From the NCBI GenBank assembly GCA_002049795.1, contig MUKC01000045.1, positions 1-37,936 of the forward strand: a stretch of 37,936 nt of DNA. Direction: 5' to 3'. This DNA comes from Desulfobacca sp. 4484_104. GTDB lineage: Bacteria > Desulfobacterota > Desulfobaccia > Desulfobaccales > Desulfobaccaceae. A program made the position numbers and the translations under genes. Under the pieces are notes generated by a model, which saw only the letters and a list, made by a program, of their open reading frames with translations, was not told where the DNA came from and searched no databases. Below, piece after piece: positions 1 through 8,357 of this stretch (position 1 is the first letter of the stretch; each line of letters starts with the position of its first letter).

Positions 1-1085
1 CGGTAGTATATCGTGGTCTTTTGCTTGCCAAAATCTATGTGGTTAGCAATGGACACCACATTAAAGCCTTCTAGGGACAGCAGGGTGCGCGAGTTGCGGG
101 CTATATTAGGGATGCCGCTGCCATTACGGATGTCGATGGCGGTTTCGATAAGCTCGGACGCGGTCAATAGCGGCACCGGAGACTTTTGGCTTTCCATTTT
201 TGGTTTACAAGGCAGCGCGGCAACTGCTTGGGGAAGGTTGTTCGTCTCGGCCACCTTGGCGGGCTCTGGGGCCGGACTTCTTGGCTTTTCTGACTCCGGG
301 CTTACCGGCTCAGCGGTTTTCTGAGCCATAGTTTTGGGGCAGATGCTTTGGGATGCCGCCAGGGGTTCGTTGAAAATGGGTCTAGAAACCTGCCGCGCTA
401 GTGCCGGTTGGGCATAATGTTGAGGCACCGGCATCCCCAGGGCGGTTAAAACCTCCTGCAACTTTTTTTGCGCCTGGGCTGGCCCTTCTCGTTCTTCCCA
501 TAATTGACGCGCTTCGTCCAGGCGACCTTGTCGACATAAGGTTAGTCCAAGATTGTTTCGGGCTAATGTATCTTTCGGCTGTTGGGCCAGGGCCTGGCGA
601 AAGCAGGATTCGGCCTGTTGATAATTGCCACTTAGATAATAAGAAAAGCCTAAGTTATTTAATAAAGCCGGATTCACGCCGTGCTGATCCAGACCCCGTT
701 GATAAAGTGCCTGGGCCCGCGCAAATTCTCCCACCTCATCGTAGGTGCGGGCCAAGTTATTTAATATTTTGAGATTATCGGGGGCTTGCTGCAGGGCGGC
801 TTCTAATTCCTGGATAGCCAACTCTGGTTTACCGATCAGTTTTAAGTAATGGGCATTTTGTTGATGACGGTCGAGATTTCGGGAATAAGGACGCACCTGG
901 GCAGAAAAATCTTTTAAACTGGCATCGTGAGGCAAGCGAGTACCGCAGCCGTCCCCCAAAGTGAGGCCCAGCAACAAGATTATGGCTAGTTTAACGGACT
1001 TTTTTACATTATTGACAAAATTCAGATTAATATCCGGTCTGGAATGAGGTTTTAGGCCTTGAGCGCCTCTGGCTGAATTATTCAT
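1..1085 (-). CDS. TPR protein with C-terminal LytR_C domain, Tad locus (TadD-like), 3' end outside window
   Basis: The reading frame is open from an ATG at 1085 to the left edge (361 codons, no stop), so the C-terminus is missing. The ATG overlaps the tadC stop as ATGA, which indicates translational coupling and fixes the start. Residues about 29-48 form a basic-then-hydrophobic export signal; a Cys follows at 47 but the preceding residues (GDG) are a poor lipobox. Residues about 85-205 are three to four TPR repeats (for example ALLNNLGFSYYLSGNYQQAE). A Pro/Glu/Lys-rich linker follows. The last ~50 visible residues (IRNGSGIPNIARNSRTLL onward) match the LytR_C domain pattern. TadD proteins are TPR lipoproteins needed for Tad pilus assembly, so a periplasmic assembly role is inferred; the role of LytR_C here is unknown. 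Confidence 0.78.
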   Translation of the reverse strand, partial: MNNSARGAQGLKPHSRPDINLNFVNNVKKSVKLAIILLLGLTLGDGCGTRLPHDASLKDFSAQVRPYSRNLDRHQQNAHYLKLIGKPELAIQELEAALQQAPDNLKILNNLARTYDEVGEFARAQALYQRGLDQHGVNPALLNNLGFSYYLSGNYQQAESCFRQALAQQPKDTLARNNLGLTLCRQGRLDEARQLWEEREGPAQAQKKLQEVLTALGMPVPQHYAQPALARQVSRPIFNEPLAASQSICPKTMAQKTAEPVSPESEKPRSPAPEPAKVAETNNLPQAVAALPCKPKMESQKSPVPLLTASELIETAIDIRNGSGIPNIARNSRTLLSLEGFNVVSIANHIDFGKQKTTIYY

Positions 1086-2011
1086 CTTAAACCCGACGAA
1101 AAGATTTCTCCGAGACGGATAACCGCCGGTCCCAGGATAACAATAAACATAGCTGGAAAAATAAAGAACAATAAAGGAAACAACAGTTTCACGGCCAGTT
1201 TGGCGGCCTTCTCTTCCGCCTTCAGGGCCCGCTGGGCCCGTACGAAATCGGCATGAGTCCGAAGGGCATGGGCTATACTGGCACCTAAGCGCTCTGACTG
1301 AATCATCAGCGCTACCAAAGACTTAACGCTTTGGACGCCGGTACGCTTGCCCAGATTATTTAGAGCTTCGCTCCATGCTATGCCGGTGCGGAGCTCCAGG
1401 TTGGTGAGGTGCAATTCTAGATAGAAATCTTTATAAACGCCGCGGATCTCCTCGGCCACCCGGACCAGCGTGGCACCCAGGGATAATCCCGCTTCCATAC
1501 AGATAATAATCAAGTCTAGGACATCGGGTAGGGACTTGTCAATCTTATTTTGGCGCTTCCGCAGTCTGACCCGCAACCCATAAGTCGGAAGGAAGAAACC
1601 GATCCCCGAGAACCAGAAGGCAAAAATTAAATTTAACGAGTTGAGCTTTCCTTGTAAGACACAGTAGGCCAAAAAGGGTATCGGCAATACTAAAGCGCTC
1701 AGAATACGCAGCCCGAAGTAAATGGCCGGGGCATTGGGGTGGCGGTAACCAGCGTTTATCAGGCTAGTCCGTAACTTAGAAATTTCCTTCTGGTCTTTCA
1801 ATGCCCATTGGCCGGAGAATGTGAGTAAATCCAAGAATCTTTTTTTGGTGGGACTGCCTTCCTGAAGTTGGCGGAAGTTGGGGATAGTGAGACCGGTCTC
1901 GGGAAGCTCAACCCTTTTTTTTATTTTTCGCCGACCGTCCCAATAAATCAGGAGGCCATAAGTAAACAGCGTAAAAGTGATGATTAAGGCTGTCATAATA
2001 AGCAACTGCAT
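1082..2011 (-). CDS. tadC: Tad pilus inner-membrane platform protein TadC
   Basis: A 309-residue type II secretion F (T2SF) domain protein, the usual size for TadC. It has an N-terminal membrane helix (residues about 3-24), a central hydrophobic pair (about 100-145), and the cytoplasmic T2SF helical bundle (about 155-275, including PDVLDLIIICMEAGLSLGAT and SERLGASIAHALRTHADFVR), then a C-terminal membrane segment (about 275-298). TadB and TadC form the inner-membrane platform on which the TadA ATPase acts to polymerise Flp-type pilin. The ATG lies about 9 bases after AAGGA. The gene starts 19 bases after the tadB stop and overlaps the next gene by 4 bases, so it sits inside one transcription unit. 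Confidence 0.9.
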   Translation of the reverse strand: MQLLIMTALIITFTLFTYGLLIYWDGRRKIKKRVELPETGLTIPNFRQLQEGSPTKKRFLDLLTFSGQWALKDQKEISKLRTSLINAGYRHPNAPAIYFGLRILSALVLPIPFLAYCVLQGKLNSLNLIFAFWFSGIGFFLPTYGLRVRLRKRQNKIDKSLPDVLDLIIICMEAGLSLGATLVRVAEEIRGVYKDFYLELHLTNLELRTGIAWSEALNNLGKRTGVQSVKSLVALMIQSERLGASIAHALRTHADFVRAQRALKAEEKAAKLAVKLLFPLLFFIFPAMFIVILGPAVIRLGEIFSSGLR

Positions 2012-2030
2012 CAGAATATTTCCTTAAGGG

Positions 2031-3521
2031 CTAGGTCTCAACCGATTTAATTAGTTTATACATCGCAAAACAGCCTAACAGCATGCTGATACAGCCCGCC
2101 AGCAATAACTTATGTCCCAATTCTTCTTGTACCAGAGCCATTCCATAATCAGGATTGATCAGTAGTATAACAAAGAACATGACTATGGGCAGAATCACTA
2201 ATATCAGCGCCGAGAAGCGTCCTTCTGCGGTAAGCCCCTTGACCTTGGCTTTGAAATTCAAGCGATCTCGTATGAGTTGGCCGATCTTTTCCATGACTTC
2301 GGTGAGATTACCGCCGGTTTCAGCCTGAATGAGCACCGCGGTGACAAAGTATTGCAGGTCTCGACTATTGACCCGATCGGTCATCTGGATTAAGGCCTCG
2401 GCCATACTCAAGCCAAAACGTTGCTGGTCGAAGGCGATGCGCATCTCATTGGCCAACGGCGGTGACCCTTCTTGGCTCAGTAGCTCAATGGCCGAGGGCA
2501 AAGTATGTCCCGCCCGTAGGGACCGGGCCAATAATTGCATGGCGTCCGGCATTTGCGCTTCAAACATAGTGGATTTCCGATTCCGTTGCTGCCGCAGGTA
2601 TAGGAATACCCCCAATTCAATAATCAGGGCCAACCCCAGCCCCCAGAGCCAGTTCTGATTCCAAATAAAGCCCAGGATAAAACCAATAGTCCCCAGAAAG
2701 GCCGCCAGGGTTAAAAACTTACCCGGGGTCCAAAAGATATCGGCCTGGAGCAGATAGCGTTGGATGTTGGCCCGCATAACTTTGCCAACGGCTTTTTCCA
2801 GGAAACTCATTATCGGGGTTTCTTTGGCCTGTTGCTCCTCTCTGAACAGTTTAGCTTGATATTCATAGGTTTTTTGACTGGCCTGCAGGCGCTGCACCAC
2901 TTGTCGCCTCAGGCGCACAGGGTCCACAATCAGATAGTAAACCGCAGCACCAAACATGATGATGCCGACAAATATCCCAGATAGCCCCAGGATGTAAGCC
3001 AGATCCCGGACCGTAAATTCAGCTAGAATCGATTTAAGCAGAGAAGTCCGGCCTGTGGTATCGGCCGGTTGCGAAGCTATCTGGGCTTCTAGGCGGTTGA
3101 TATTTTCTCTAATAATTGGTGCGACGGCGCTTTTTTGGCCTAATTCTTTTATAGGCCGCACCGCATGGCAGAGACCGCCTGGAAAGCATATCTGCTGAAG
3201 CTGATTATAATAATCTTCGGCATGAACCGCGCCCTGTTTCAGGTAAGCCAAGGCTTCCGGCATTTTGCCTTGTCGTTCCATGATCACGGCCAGGTTATTA
3301 TTGGCAAAAGGATTATGGACCTCGGCTTTAATGACTTTTTCAAATTCCAGTTGGGCAGCATCATATCGACCGCCTTGCATGAAAGCGTAGCCGTTAATCA
3401 ACCGGGTAAATATCTCCTCGGACATGGCCTGGGGTTTAGCGCCACTGGGTAATGACAGGGCCAGGAACAGGAATACAGCCCCCAAAATCGCCAGCCCCCA
3501 ATGAGTTCTCCATTCACGCAT
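2031..3521 (-). CDS. tadB: TPR-TadB fusion, Tad pilus inner-membrane platform protein
   Basis: This protein has 496 residues; TadB is normally about 300-330. Residues 1-28 look like a signal peptide or anchor. Residues about 36-105 contain two TPR-like helical pairs (GYAFMQGGRYDAAQLEFEKV and NPFANNNLAVIMERQGKMPE). A spacer with Cys112 and Cys118 follows. A membrane helix at about 174-198 begins the normal TadB part, with further helices near 268-308, the T2SF bundle at about 320-440 (MPDAMQLLARSLRAGHTLPS) and two C-terminal helices (about 446-463 and 473-490). The extra N-terminal ~170 residues would lie outside the cytoplasm. The TPR is fused in frame to the platform protein. It begins 92 bases after tadA; the Shine-Dalgarno sequence is weak. 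Confidence 0.88.
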   Translation of the reverse strand: MREWRTHWGLAILGAVFLFLALSLPSGAKPQAMSEEIFTRLINGYAFMQGGRYDAAQLEFEKVIKAEVHNPFANNNLAVIMERQGKMPEALAYLKQGAVHAEDYYNQLQQICFPGGLCHAVRPIKELGQKSAVAPIIRENINRLEAQIASQPADTTGRTSLLKSILAEFTVRDLAYILGLSGIFVGIIMFGAAVYYLIVDPVRLRRQVVQRLQASQKTYEYQAKLFREEQQAKETPIMSFLEKAVGKVMRANIQRYLLQADIFWTPGKFLTLAAFLGTIGFILGFIWNQNWLWGLGLALIIELGVFLYLRQQRNRKSTMFEAQMPDAMQLLARSLRAGHTLPSAIELLSQEGSPPLANEMRIAFDQQRFGLSMAEALIQMTDRVNSRDLQYFVTAVLIQAETGGNLTEVMEKIGQLIRDRLNFKAKVKGLTAEGRFSALILVILPIVMFFVILLINPDYGMALVQEELGHKLLLAGCISMLLGCFAMYKLIKSVET

Positions 3522-3613
3522 CGCTGGTGTTCTCTGCTGTGTTATAAAGGGTTATTAGACCCCCGGTTTCACCAGGTCATATTAAGGATGTTTTTCAATG
3601 GTTCAACGATTGG

Positions 3614-5023
3614 TTACCAACGTTTAGACGGTTTTCCCCAAAGTCCGCCTGTAGCAGACGGGGGAGCGAAGATGTCATCCGGAATTGGGACCCCAAAGAT
3701 CTTGCAGCGCTCGGCGAAGCGCGGTCTGACTCCGGTGGCTTTGAACTGACCCAAGACCCGCCCCGAGTCATCTACCCCCTGGCGCTCAAAGACAAAGATG
3801 TCCTGAAGGCTGATCACTCCGCTTTCCATGCCGGTAACTTCGGCCAGGTGGGTTACTCGACGGGTGCCATCGCTTTGCCGGGCCGCTTGGATAATCACAT
3901 TCAGAGAGGAACTGATTAATTGCCGCATAGCCTTTTCCATGATGTTAAATCCGGACAGGGAAATCATGGTCTCCAAGCGGATCAGCGCCTCCCGCGGGCT
4001 GTTGGCGTGGACGGTGGTCATAGAACCTTCGTGGCCGGTATTCATGGCCTGGAGCATATCCATGACCTCGGCCCCCCGCACCTCTCCGACTATGATGCGG
4101 TCCGGTCGCATTCTTAAGCTGTTGCGGACTAAGTCGCGGGCAGTTATTTCTCCCTTGCCTTCGACATTGGCCGGCCGGGTTTCCAGTCGGCAGACATGTT
4201 CCTGCTGTAACTGCAATTCGGCCGAGTCTTCAATGGTTATGATCCTCTCGGTGGCGGGAATAAAACCGGAGAGGATATTGAGCAACGTGGTTTTCCCGGC
4301 CCCGGTGCCTCCGGAGATCAGGATACTCAGCCTGGCCTTGACGATGGCTTTTAAAACCTCGCCGATTTCCGCGGTCAAAGAGCCCTTGCTGATTAAATCC
4401 TCCAGGGTGGGGCGTTGCACCGCAAACCGACGGATGGAGAGCATCGGCCCGTCCAGGGCCAAAGGTGGAATGATGGCATTAACCCGGGAACCATCCTGCA
4501 ACCGGGCATCCACCATGGGGGAGGACTCATCGATCCGACGTCCGACATTGCTGACGATTTTATTAATAATTCTCATTAAATGGGCGTTGTCACGGAAACG
4601 CACCTCAGTCCGCTCTAATCGACCGGCCCGTTCAATATAGATCAGGTCGCTGCGGTTAACCAGGATATCCGAGATGGTGGGATCCCGCATCAGGGTCTCC
4701 AATGGCCCCAGCCCTAAGACCTCGAACTCCAATTCCTGCACCAGATTGGCCCGCTCCTCCAGGTTTAAAGGGATCGGCTCCTCTTCTAAGAGCATGAGCA
4801 CGGCCCGGCGGATCTCCTCGGCCATCCGGGAGGCCTCGAGGGTCTCCAGTTGCGCCACATTCAGGCGCTCTACCAGACGGCGATGTACCCGGTTTTTTAG
4901 TTCATGCAGGCGATTTTCCCGGTCGGTAGCCGATCTCCGGGCCGATAAAGCCAGATCCGGGTTTGCGGACTGAACGCCATTGCTCGACTCGAGGCCTTTA
5001 GGGTTATTGGGTATCCAGGCCAT
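3614..5023 (-). CDS. tadA: Tad pilus assembly ATPase TadA/CpaF
   Basis: This is a type II/IV secretion ATPase of 469 residues that powers Flp pilus assembly at the inner membrane. After a variable helical N-terminus, residues about 90-200 form the N-terminal domain (LGLGPLETLMRDPTISDILV). Walker A is GGTGAGKTT at 238-246, followed by the Asp box (IITIEDSAELQL), Walker B (MRPDRIIVGEVRGAEVMDML) and the His box (GHEGSMTTVHANSPREALIR), all intact. The start lies only 8 bases after the cpaE stop, so the two are probably coupled. Catalytic residues are complete, so an active motor is expected. Confidence 0.95.
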   Translation of the reverse strand: MAWIPNNPKGLESSNGVQSANPDLALSARRSATDRENRLHELKNRVHRRLVERLNVAQLETLEASRMAEEIRRAVLMLLEEEPIPLNLEERANLVQELEFEVLGLGPLETLMRDPTISDILVNRSDLIYIERAGRLERTEVRFRDNAHLMRIINKIVSNVGRRIDESSPMVDARLQDGSRVNAIIPPLALDGPMLSIRRFAVQRPTLEDLISKGSLTAEIGEVLKAIVKARLSILISGGTGAGKTTLLNILSGFIPATERIITIEDSAELQLQQEHVCRLETRPANVEGKGEITARDLVRNSLRMRPDRIIVGEVRGAEVMDMLQAMNTGHEGSMTTVHANSPREALIRLETMISLSGFNIMEKAMRQLISSSLNVIIQAARQSDGTRRVTHLAEVTGMESGVISLQDIFVFERQGVDDSGRVLGQFKATGVRPRFAERCKIFGVPIPDDIFAPPSATGGLWGKPSKRW

Positions 5024-5031
5024 TTATGTGT

Positions 5032-6231
5032 TCACCTTCTAAATAATAAGCGCCGCAGCCAATTCGTTTTGCCTGCGGTCTCTTCTTCTGACGCTAACCG
5101 CTCTCGTTTAGCCAAATCCTGGGCTAAATTTTGCAAGTCACGCCATAACCGGGAGCGGGGAGCTACCACCGACAAGGAGGTCCCTTGATCAATGGCGGCA
5201 ATCAACGCCGGATAATCGCTGGTTAAGGTGTAAGACACGGGCTGTTCCAGCAGCCGTTCCACGTCCTTTAATTCCAAGGGGCTATCTTTGTAATAGCGGT
5301 TGACCAGCACCTTCACCTTCTGCAGCGACAGATTGCGATGATATAACAGGTCCCACAGTTTTTTTAGATTCCGCAGATCGGGGATGGAGAGTTCGGTTAG
5401 CAGCAAGACCTGATCGGCTTCTTCGATTAAATTAATAAAAATATAATCTATCCAGCTACTTAAATCTACCACGATCCAGTCGTAGAGGGTACGCAAAAAG
5501 CCTAAAATCGGTTCCAGGCGTTCGGGTTCGAGGATTTGTTGTCCATTAAAATCGGGACTGCCGGAAATGATGGATAAATGGCTTTCATGGCGTTGAATAA
5601 CCTTATTAACGAAAATCGGATCAAGCTGGTTGACGTTCTGGAGTAGATCTTTAATGCTGTAGGTGCCTTTCAAATTTAGAAAATGGCTTACATCCGGAAA
5701 CGGCCGTCCCAAATCGACCAGCACTACCTGATCAGGATATAATTCCGCTAATGCCACTGATAGGTTGATGGCAATGGCCGTAGTCCCGACCCCGCCCTTA
5801 TGACCGGTAACCACTAAGATCCGACCTCGCCTACTCTCTGGGAACCGCTCCTCCTTGACGGCCACCCGGGCTCGGGCCAGGGCGTTCTTTAATTCTAAGG
5901 GCTGCAAGGGGAACGGCAAAAACTCCCGGACCCCGAGCTGCATGATGCGGATTAAAAAATCCGGATGCCGACACGCCGAGCTGACGATGACCGCACCCGG
6001 GGGGTAAGACTTTAATAGTTCATCCAGCCAATCGGGGATCGCATTCTCTCCTTTCAGGATGACCAGAACCACATGGGGCCGGACTCCCTGAGGCTGAGAC
6101 AAGAAAGCCTCAGGAGCGATCCGAGGCTCCACAACCCGCACCTGCGGCATATCTTTAAACAGCTCGGGTGCGACCGGTTCCTGGGAACTGCTCTCATACA
6201 ACACCGCGAGCAACAAGTCTTCATGGTTCAT
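5032..6231 (-). CDS. cpaE: CpaE/TadZ-type pilus localisation ATPase (MinD/ParA fold with pseudo-receiver)
   Basis: A 399-residue protein with two parts. Residues about 50-128 resemble a receiver fold (PHVVLVIL; VREFLPFPLQPLELKNALAR), but the strand that should end in the phosphorylated Asp reads LVILKGE, so it is a pseudo-receiver, as in CpaE/TadZ. Residues 138-380 are a ParA/MinD-type ATPase with deviant Walker A KGGVGTT (145-151), in which the first signature Lys is kept and the second is replaced by Thr, a known TadZ trait, and a Walker A'-like VVLVDLGRPFPD. CpaE/TadZ marks the cell pole or site for pilus assembly. It lies between the small lipoprotein gene (57-base gap) and tadA (8-base gap). 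No strong Shine-Dalgarno precedes the ATG. Confidence 0.87.
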   Translation of the reverse strand: MNHEDLLLAVLYESSSQEPVAPELFKDMPQVRVVEPRIAPEAFLSQPQGVRPHVVLVILKGENAIPDWLDELLKSYPPGAVIVSSACRHPDFLIRIMQLGVREFLPFPLQPLELKNALARARVAVKEERFPESRRGRILVVTGHKGGVGTTAIAINLSVALAELYPDQVVLVDLGRPFPDVSHFLNLKGTYSIKDLLQNVNQLDPIFVNKVIQRHESHLSIISGSPDFNGQQILEPERLEPILGFLRTLYDWIVVDLSSWIDYIFINLIEEADQVLLLTELSIPDLRNLKKLWDLLYHRNLSLQKVKVLVNRYYKDSPLELKDVERLLEQPVSYTLTSDYPALIAAIDQGTSLSVVAPRSRLWRDLQNLAQDLAKRERLASEEETAGKTNWLRRLLFRR

Positions 6232-6288
6232 ACTGTTTTATAATCTCAAAGATTGATATTGCTCAATGTCCAGCGGATTAATGCACTA

Positions 6289-6591
6289 TTAGCGTTCTTG
6301 AAATAAAAAGATCGGTTTGTGCTCTTCTTCCTTTTTCTGAAAGCTATCAGTATACTGGGCATTCACCTTGACCCCGACTTGAGGAGGCAATCCTACCGAG
6401 GCGGTGGCCTGGTAGAGGCCGGCTTTGGGGTTTACCAATTGATTGACCTTATTCGAGGCCACTGCCCGGCCGTAATTTTGTTCCACCGCACTGGGATAGG
6501 TACAACCGCTAAACCCAACCGCGACTATTGCCAGGATAAGCCAAACTCCTAGCGAGGATAAGTTACGTAGCCTTGGACCGCACCTTGGCAT
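6289..6591 (-). CDS. Small Tad-locus lipoprotein
   Basis: The frame is open upstream to 6945, but the extension is only the cpaC gene read in another frame. The ATG at 6591, 10 bases after the cpaC stop and preceded by a GGGGGG run, gives a clean 100-residue product. It has a classic lipoprotein signal: basic start, hydrophobic core (VWLILAIVAVGF) and lipobox FSGC with Cys30. The mature part includes NYGRAVASNKVNQLVNPKAG, resembling a motif in small lipoproteins beside tad/cpa secretin genes, and ends in a Lys/Glu-rich tail. A role with the secretin (pilotin-like or gating) is inference from position and lipidation; I do not recognise a named family. Confidence 0.75.
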   Translation of the reverse strand: MPRCGPRLRNLSSLGVWLILAIVAVGFSGCTYPSAVEQNYGRAVASNKVNQLVNPKAGLYQATASVGLPPQVGVKVNAQYTDSFQKKEEEHKPIFLFQER

Positions 6592-6601
6592 GGTTCCCCC
6601 C

Positions 6602-8167
6602 TTATTCAATGGACTGATGACCGAAACCCTCCGGCAGACTCGGTTTGGGGGAGGAATTGGGCCTGGCTGGTTGCTTCCGGCGTCGACCTTCCAGCGCGCC
6701 CAACAGATAGAATTCCAGGTCATCGGGTTCGATATAGCTATCCGTTGGCAACCGGACTTCTTTGGTCGGCAAGGGTTTGACCAGATGCGGGGTCGCCAAC
6801 ACCACCAACTCGGTCTCGTTCTTCTGGAAATGGCTGGAGCGGAACAGCGTCCCCAGGATGGGGAGATCCCCGAGAATAGGGAATTTGCTATGGGAGGTCC
6901 GACTGTTTTCCGATAGCAACCCGGCCAGGGCAAAAGTCTGACCATCCTTAAGCTCGATATGCGTATCAGTCCGCCGCACTCTCAGACCTGGAATCAGAAG
7001 CCCGGAAATCTGTAGTGGTTCCAAGGCATCGTCAATCTCGGAGACCTCCGGGGTAACCCGCATGGCAATCTTGCCATCATCGAGCACGGTAGGAGTGAAC
7101 GCCAATTTAACCCCATACTTTTTGTATTCTATGGTCGTTCTCCCGTATTCCTGCGCCACCGGAATGGGAAACTCGCCCCCGGCCAGAAAAGAGGCCGTCT
7201 GGCCACTAGTAGTGATCAGGTTGGGTTCAGCCAGGATTCGCCCCAATCCCTTCTCTTTTAAAATCGAAAAGAACATGGTCCACAGGATGCCGCCCCCGGT
7301 AAACCCGCCGATGGCATTAATATCAGCTCCGATGCCCTGCTTCCAGGAGGTAGAGCCAAAGGTACGGATTAGATCGCTAATGCCGGTAAGACTATCCAGC
7401 AGACTCACGCCGAAATTACCGCTTCCGGAAATGCCCGAGAAGTTGATACCGATGCGTTTGCCCACCGAGCGGTTGATCTCGGCCACGCGCACTTCGACCA
7501 TCACCTGTTGGACCCCGCCGACGTGCATTAAATTAATAATTTTTTCTTCCTGGCTGGCCCGCTCGGCGGTTTTTTCTCCGGGTTTGACCACATCTCGGGC
7601 CCCCGTCGAGACGTTGGTCGACTGCACCCCGCCGGAGACGCTAGTGGTCTCAGCCCCGCCTGATCCTCCACCACCCCCTTTTTTGCCCCCGGCAAACGCA
7701 ACCGCCAGGGCCATGGCGGTTTCCTGAACCTGCGGGCTGGAAACCTCACCCGACAGCACAATGGAATTCCCTGCGGCCTGGACTCCGATCTTTTCCTGGG
7801 GTAACACCCGGTGCAGCATCTCTTTGAGGGCCGTTACATCCGCCTCCACCGTCACCGTGACCGTGGTAAATTGAGCTTTCCCCCGCCCCCAGAGATTTAG
7901 ATTGGTTACCCCCGGCGCCAGGCCAATGATATAGATCTCCCGTTCCGAGTTCAGAACAATATCGGCATAAGCCGGATTCGCTACCGAGATCCTGGTTATC
8001 GGGAACGGACAGCGTATTACTTTGGACCGTCCGACTCGCAGCCGTAGCGTTTGAGTAATTTCTTGATCTTGTATCCGCTCCAGCAGCTCGTCTCCAGCCG
8101 CGGTTGCCCCCAGGGCCAGAACGAAGATTATCACCCCCACTATCCAGATAGCCCCCCGTCTAGCCAC
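6602..8167 (-). CDS. cpaC: Tad pilus outer-membrane secretin CpaC/RcpA
   Basis: A 521-residue secretin that forms the outer-membrane channel for the Tad pilus. It starts with GTG just behind a GGGGGAG stretch. Residues 1-24 are a signal peptide (WIVGVIIFVLALGATAAG). An N-terminal pilus/secretin domain follows (SKVIRCPFPITRISVANPAY), then a BON-like domain (about 105-160: GIQAAGNSIVLSGEVSSPQV type). A Gly/Ser/Thr-rich linker (about 168-200) precedes the secretin core, with VEVRVAEINRSVGKRIGINF, LAEPNLITTSGQTASFLAGG and VLDDGKIAMRVTPEVSEID. It is separated from cpaB by 181 bases holding a palindromic element and is closely followed by the lipoprotein gene. Confidence 0.95.
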   Translation of the reverse strand: MARRGAIWIVGVIIFVLALGATAAGDELLERIQDQEITQTLRLRVGRSKVIRCPFPITRISVANPAYADIVLNSEREIYIIGLAPGVTNLNLWGRGKAQFTTVTVTVEADVTALKEMLHRVLPQEKIGVQAAGNSIVLSGEVSSPQVQETAMALAVAFAGGKKGGGGGSGGAETTSVSGGVQSTNVSTGARDVVKPGEKTAERASQEEKIINLMHVGGVQQVMVEVRVAEINRSVGKRIGINFSGISGSGNFGVSLLDSLTGISDLIRTFGSTSWKQGIGADINAIGGFTGGGILWTMFFSILKEKGLGRILAEPNLITTSGQTASFLAGGEFPIPVAQEYGRTTIEYKKYGVKLAFTPTVLDDGKIAMRVTPEVSEIDDALEPLQISGLLIPGLRVRRTDTHIELKDGQTFALAGLLSENSRTSHSKFPILGDLPILGTLFRSSHFQKNETELVVLATPHLVKPLPTKEVRLPTDSYIEPDDLEFYLLGALEGRRRKQPARPNSSPKPSLPEGFGHQSIE

Positions 8168-8280
8168 CTTCTCCCCCTATTCCCTACTAGTTAATCGGCG
8201 TTTTGGGTAGGTTTCGTTAATCAAAATTACCCGGTGTTCCAACTTGCTTGTTTCTTGCCCGGCCTCAGATTATTCGAAAA

Positions 8281-8357
8281 AATCTCTCTCACCCCCACTC
8301 GTTCTCTTTATCCCCTTAACCCTGCTCGGAGCGGGTCGGGGTGAGGGGCTAGAGATT
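8281..8357. repeat. Palindromic intergenic element between cpaB and cpaC (REP/attenuator-like)
   Basis: Outer arms AATCTCT (8281-8287) and AGAGATT (8351-8357) are perfect complements; next arms TCACCCC (8289-8295) and GGGGTGA (8338-8344) are also perfect; a central hairpin CCTGCTC/GAGCGGG closes with one G-T pair. The right arm overlaps the last codons and stop of cpaB (stop at 8349-8351). A related sequence is at 29730-29772. It could be a dispersed repeat, an mRNA-stabilising hairpin or an attenuator that lowers expression of genes after cpaB. Confidence 0.6.

Noticed and set aside
3828-4640. A 270-codon plus-strand frame
   Set aside because: Antisense shadow of tadA, which carries all ATPase motifs; the antisense product is Ser/Arg-rich without a domain.
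6592-6945. Upstream extension of the small lipoprotein frame
   Set aside because: It lies inside cpaC in another frame and would bury the lipoprotein signal 118 residues into the protein.
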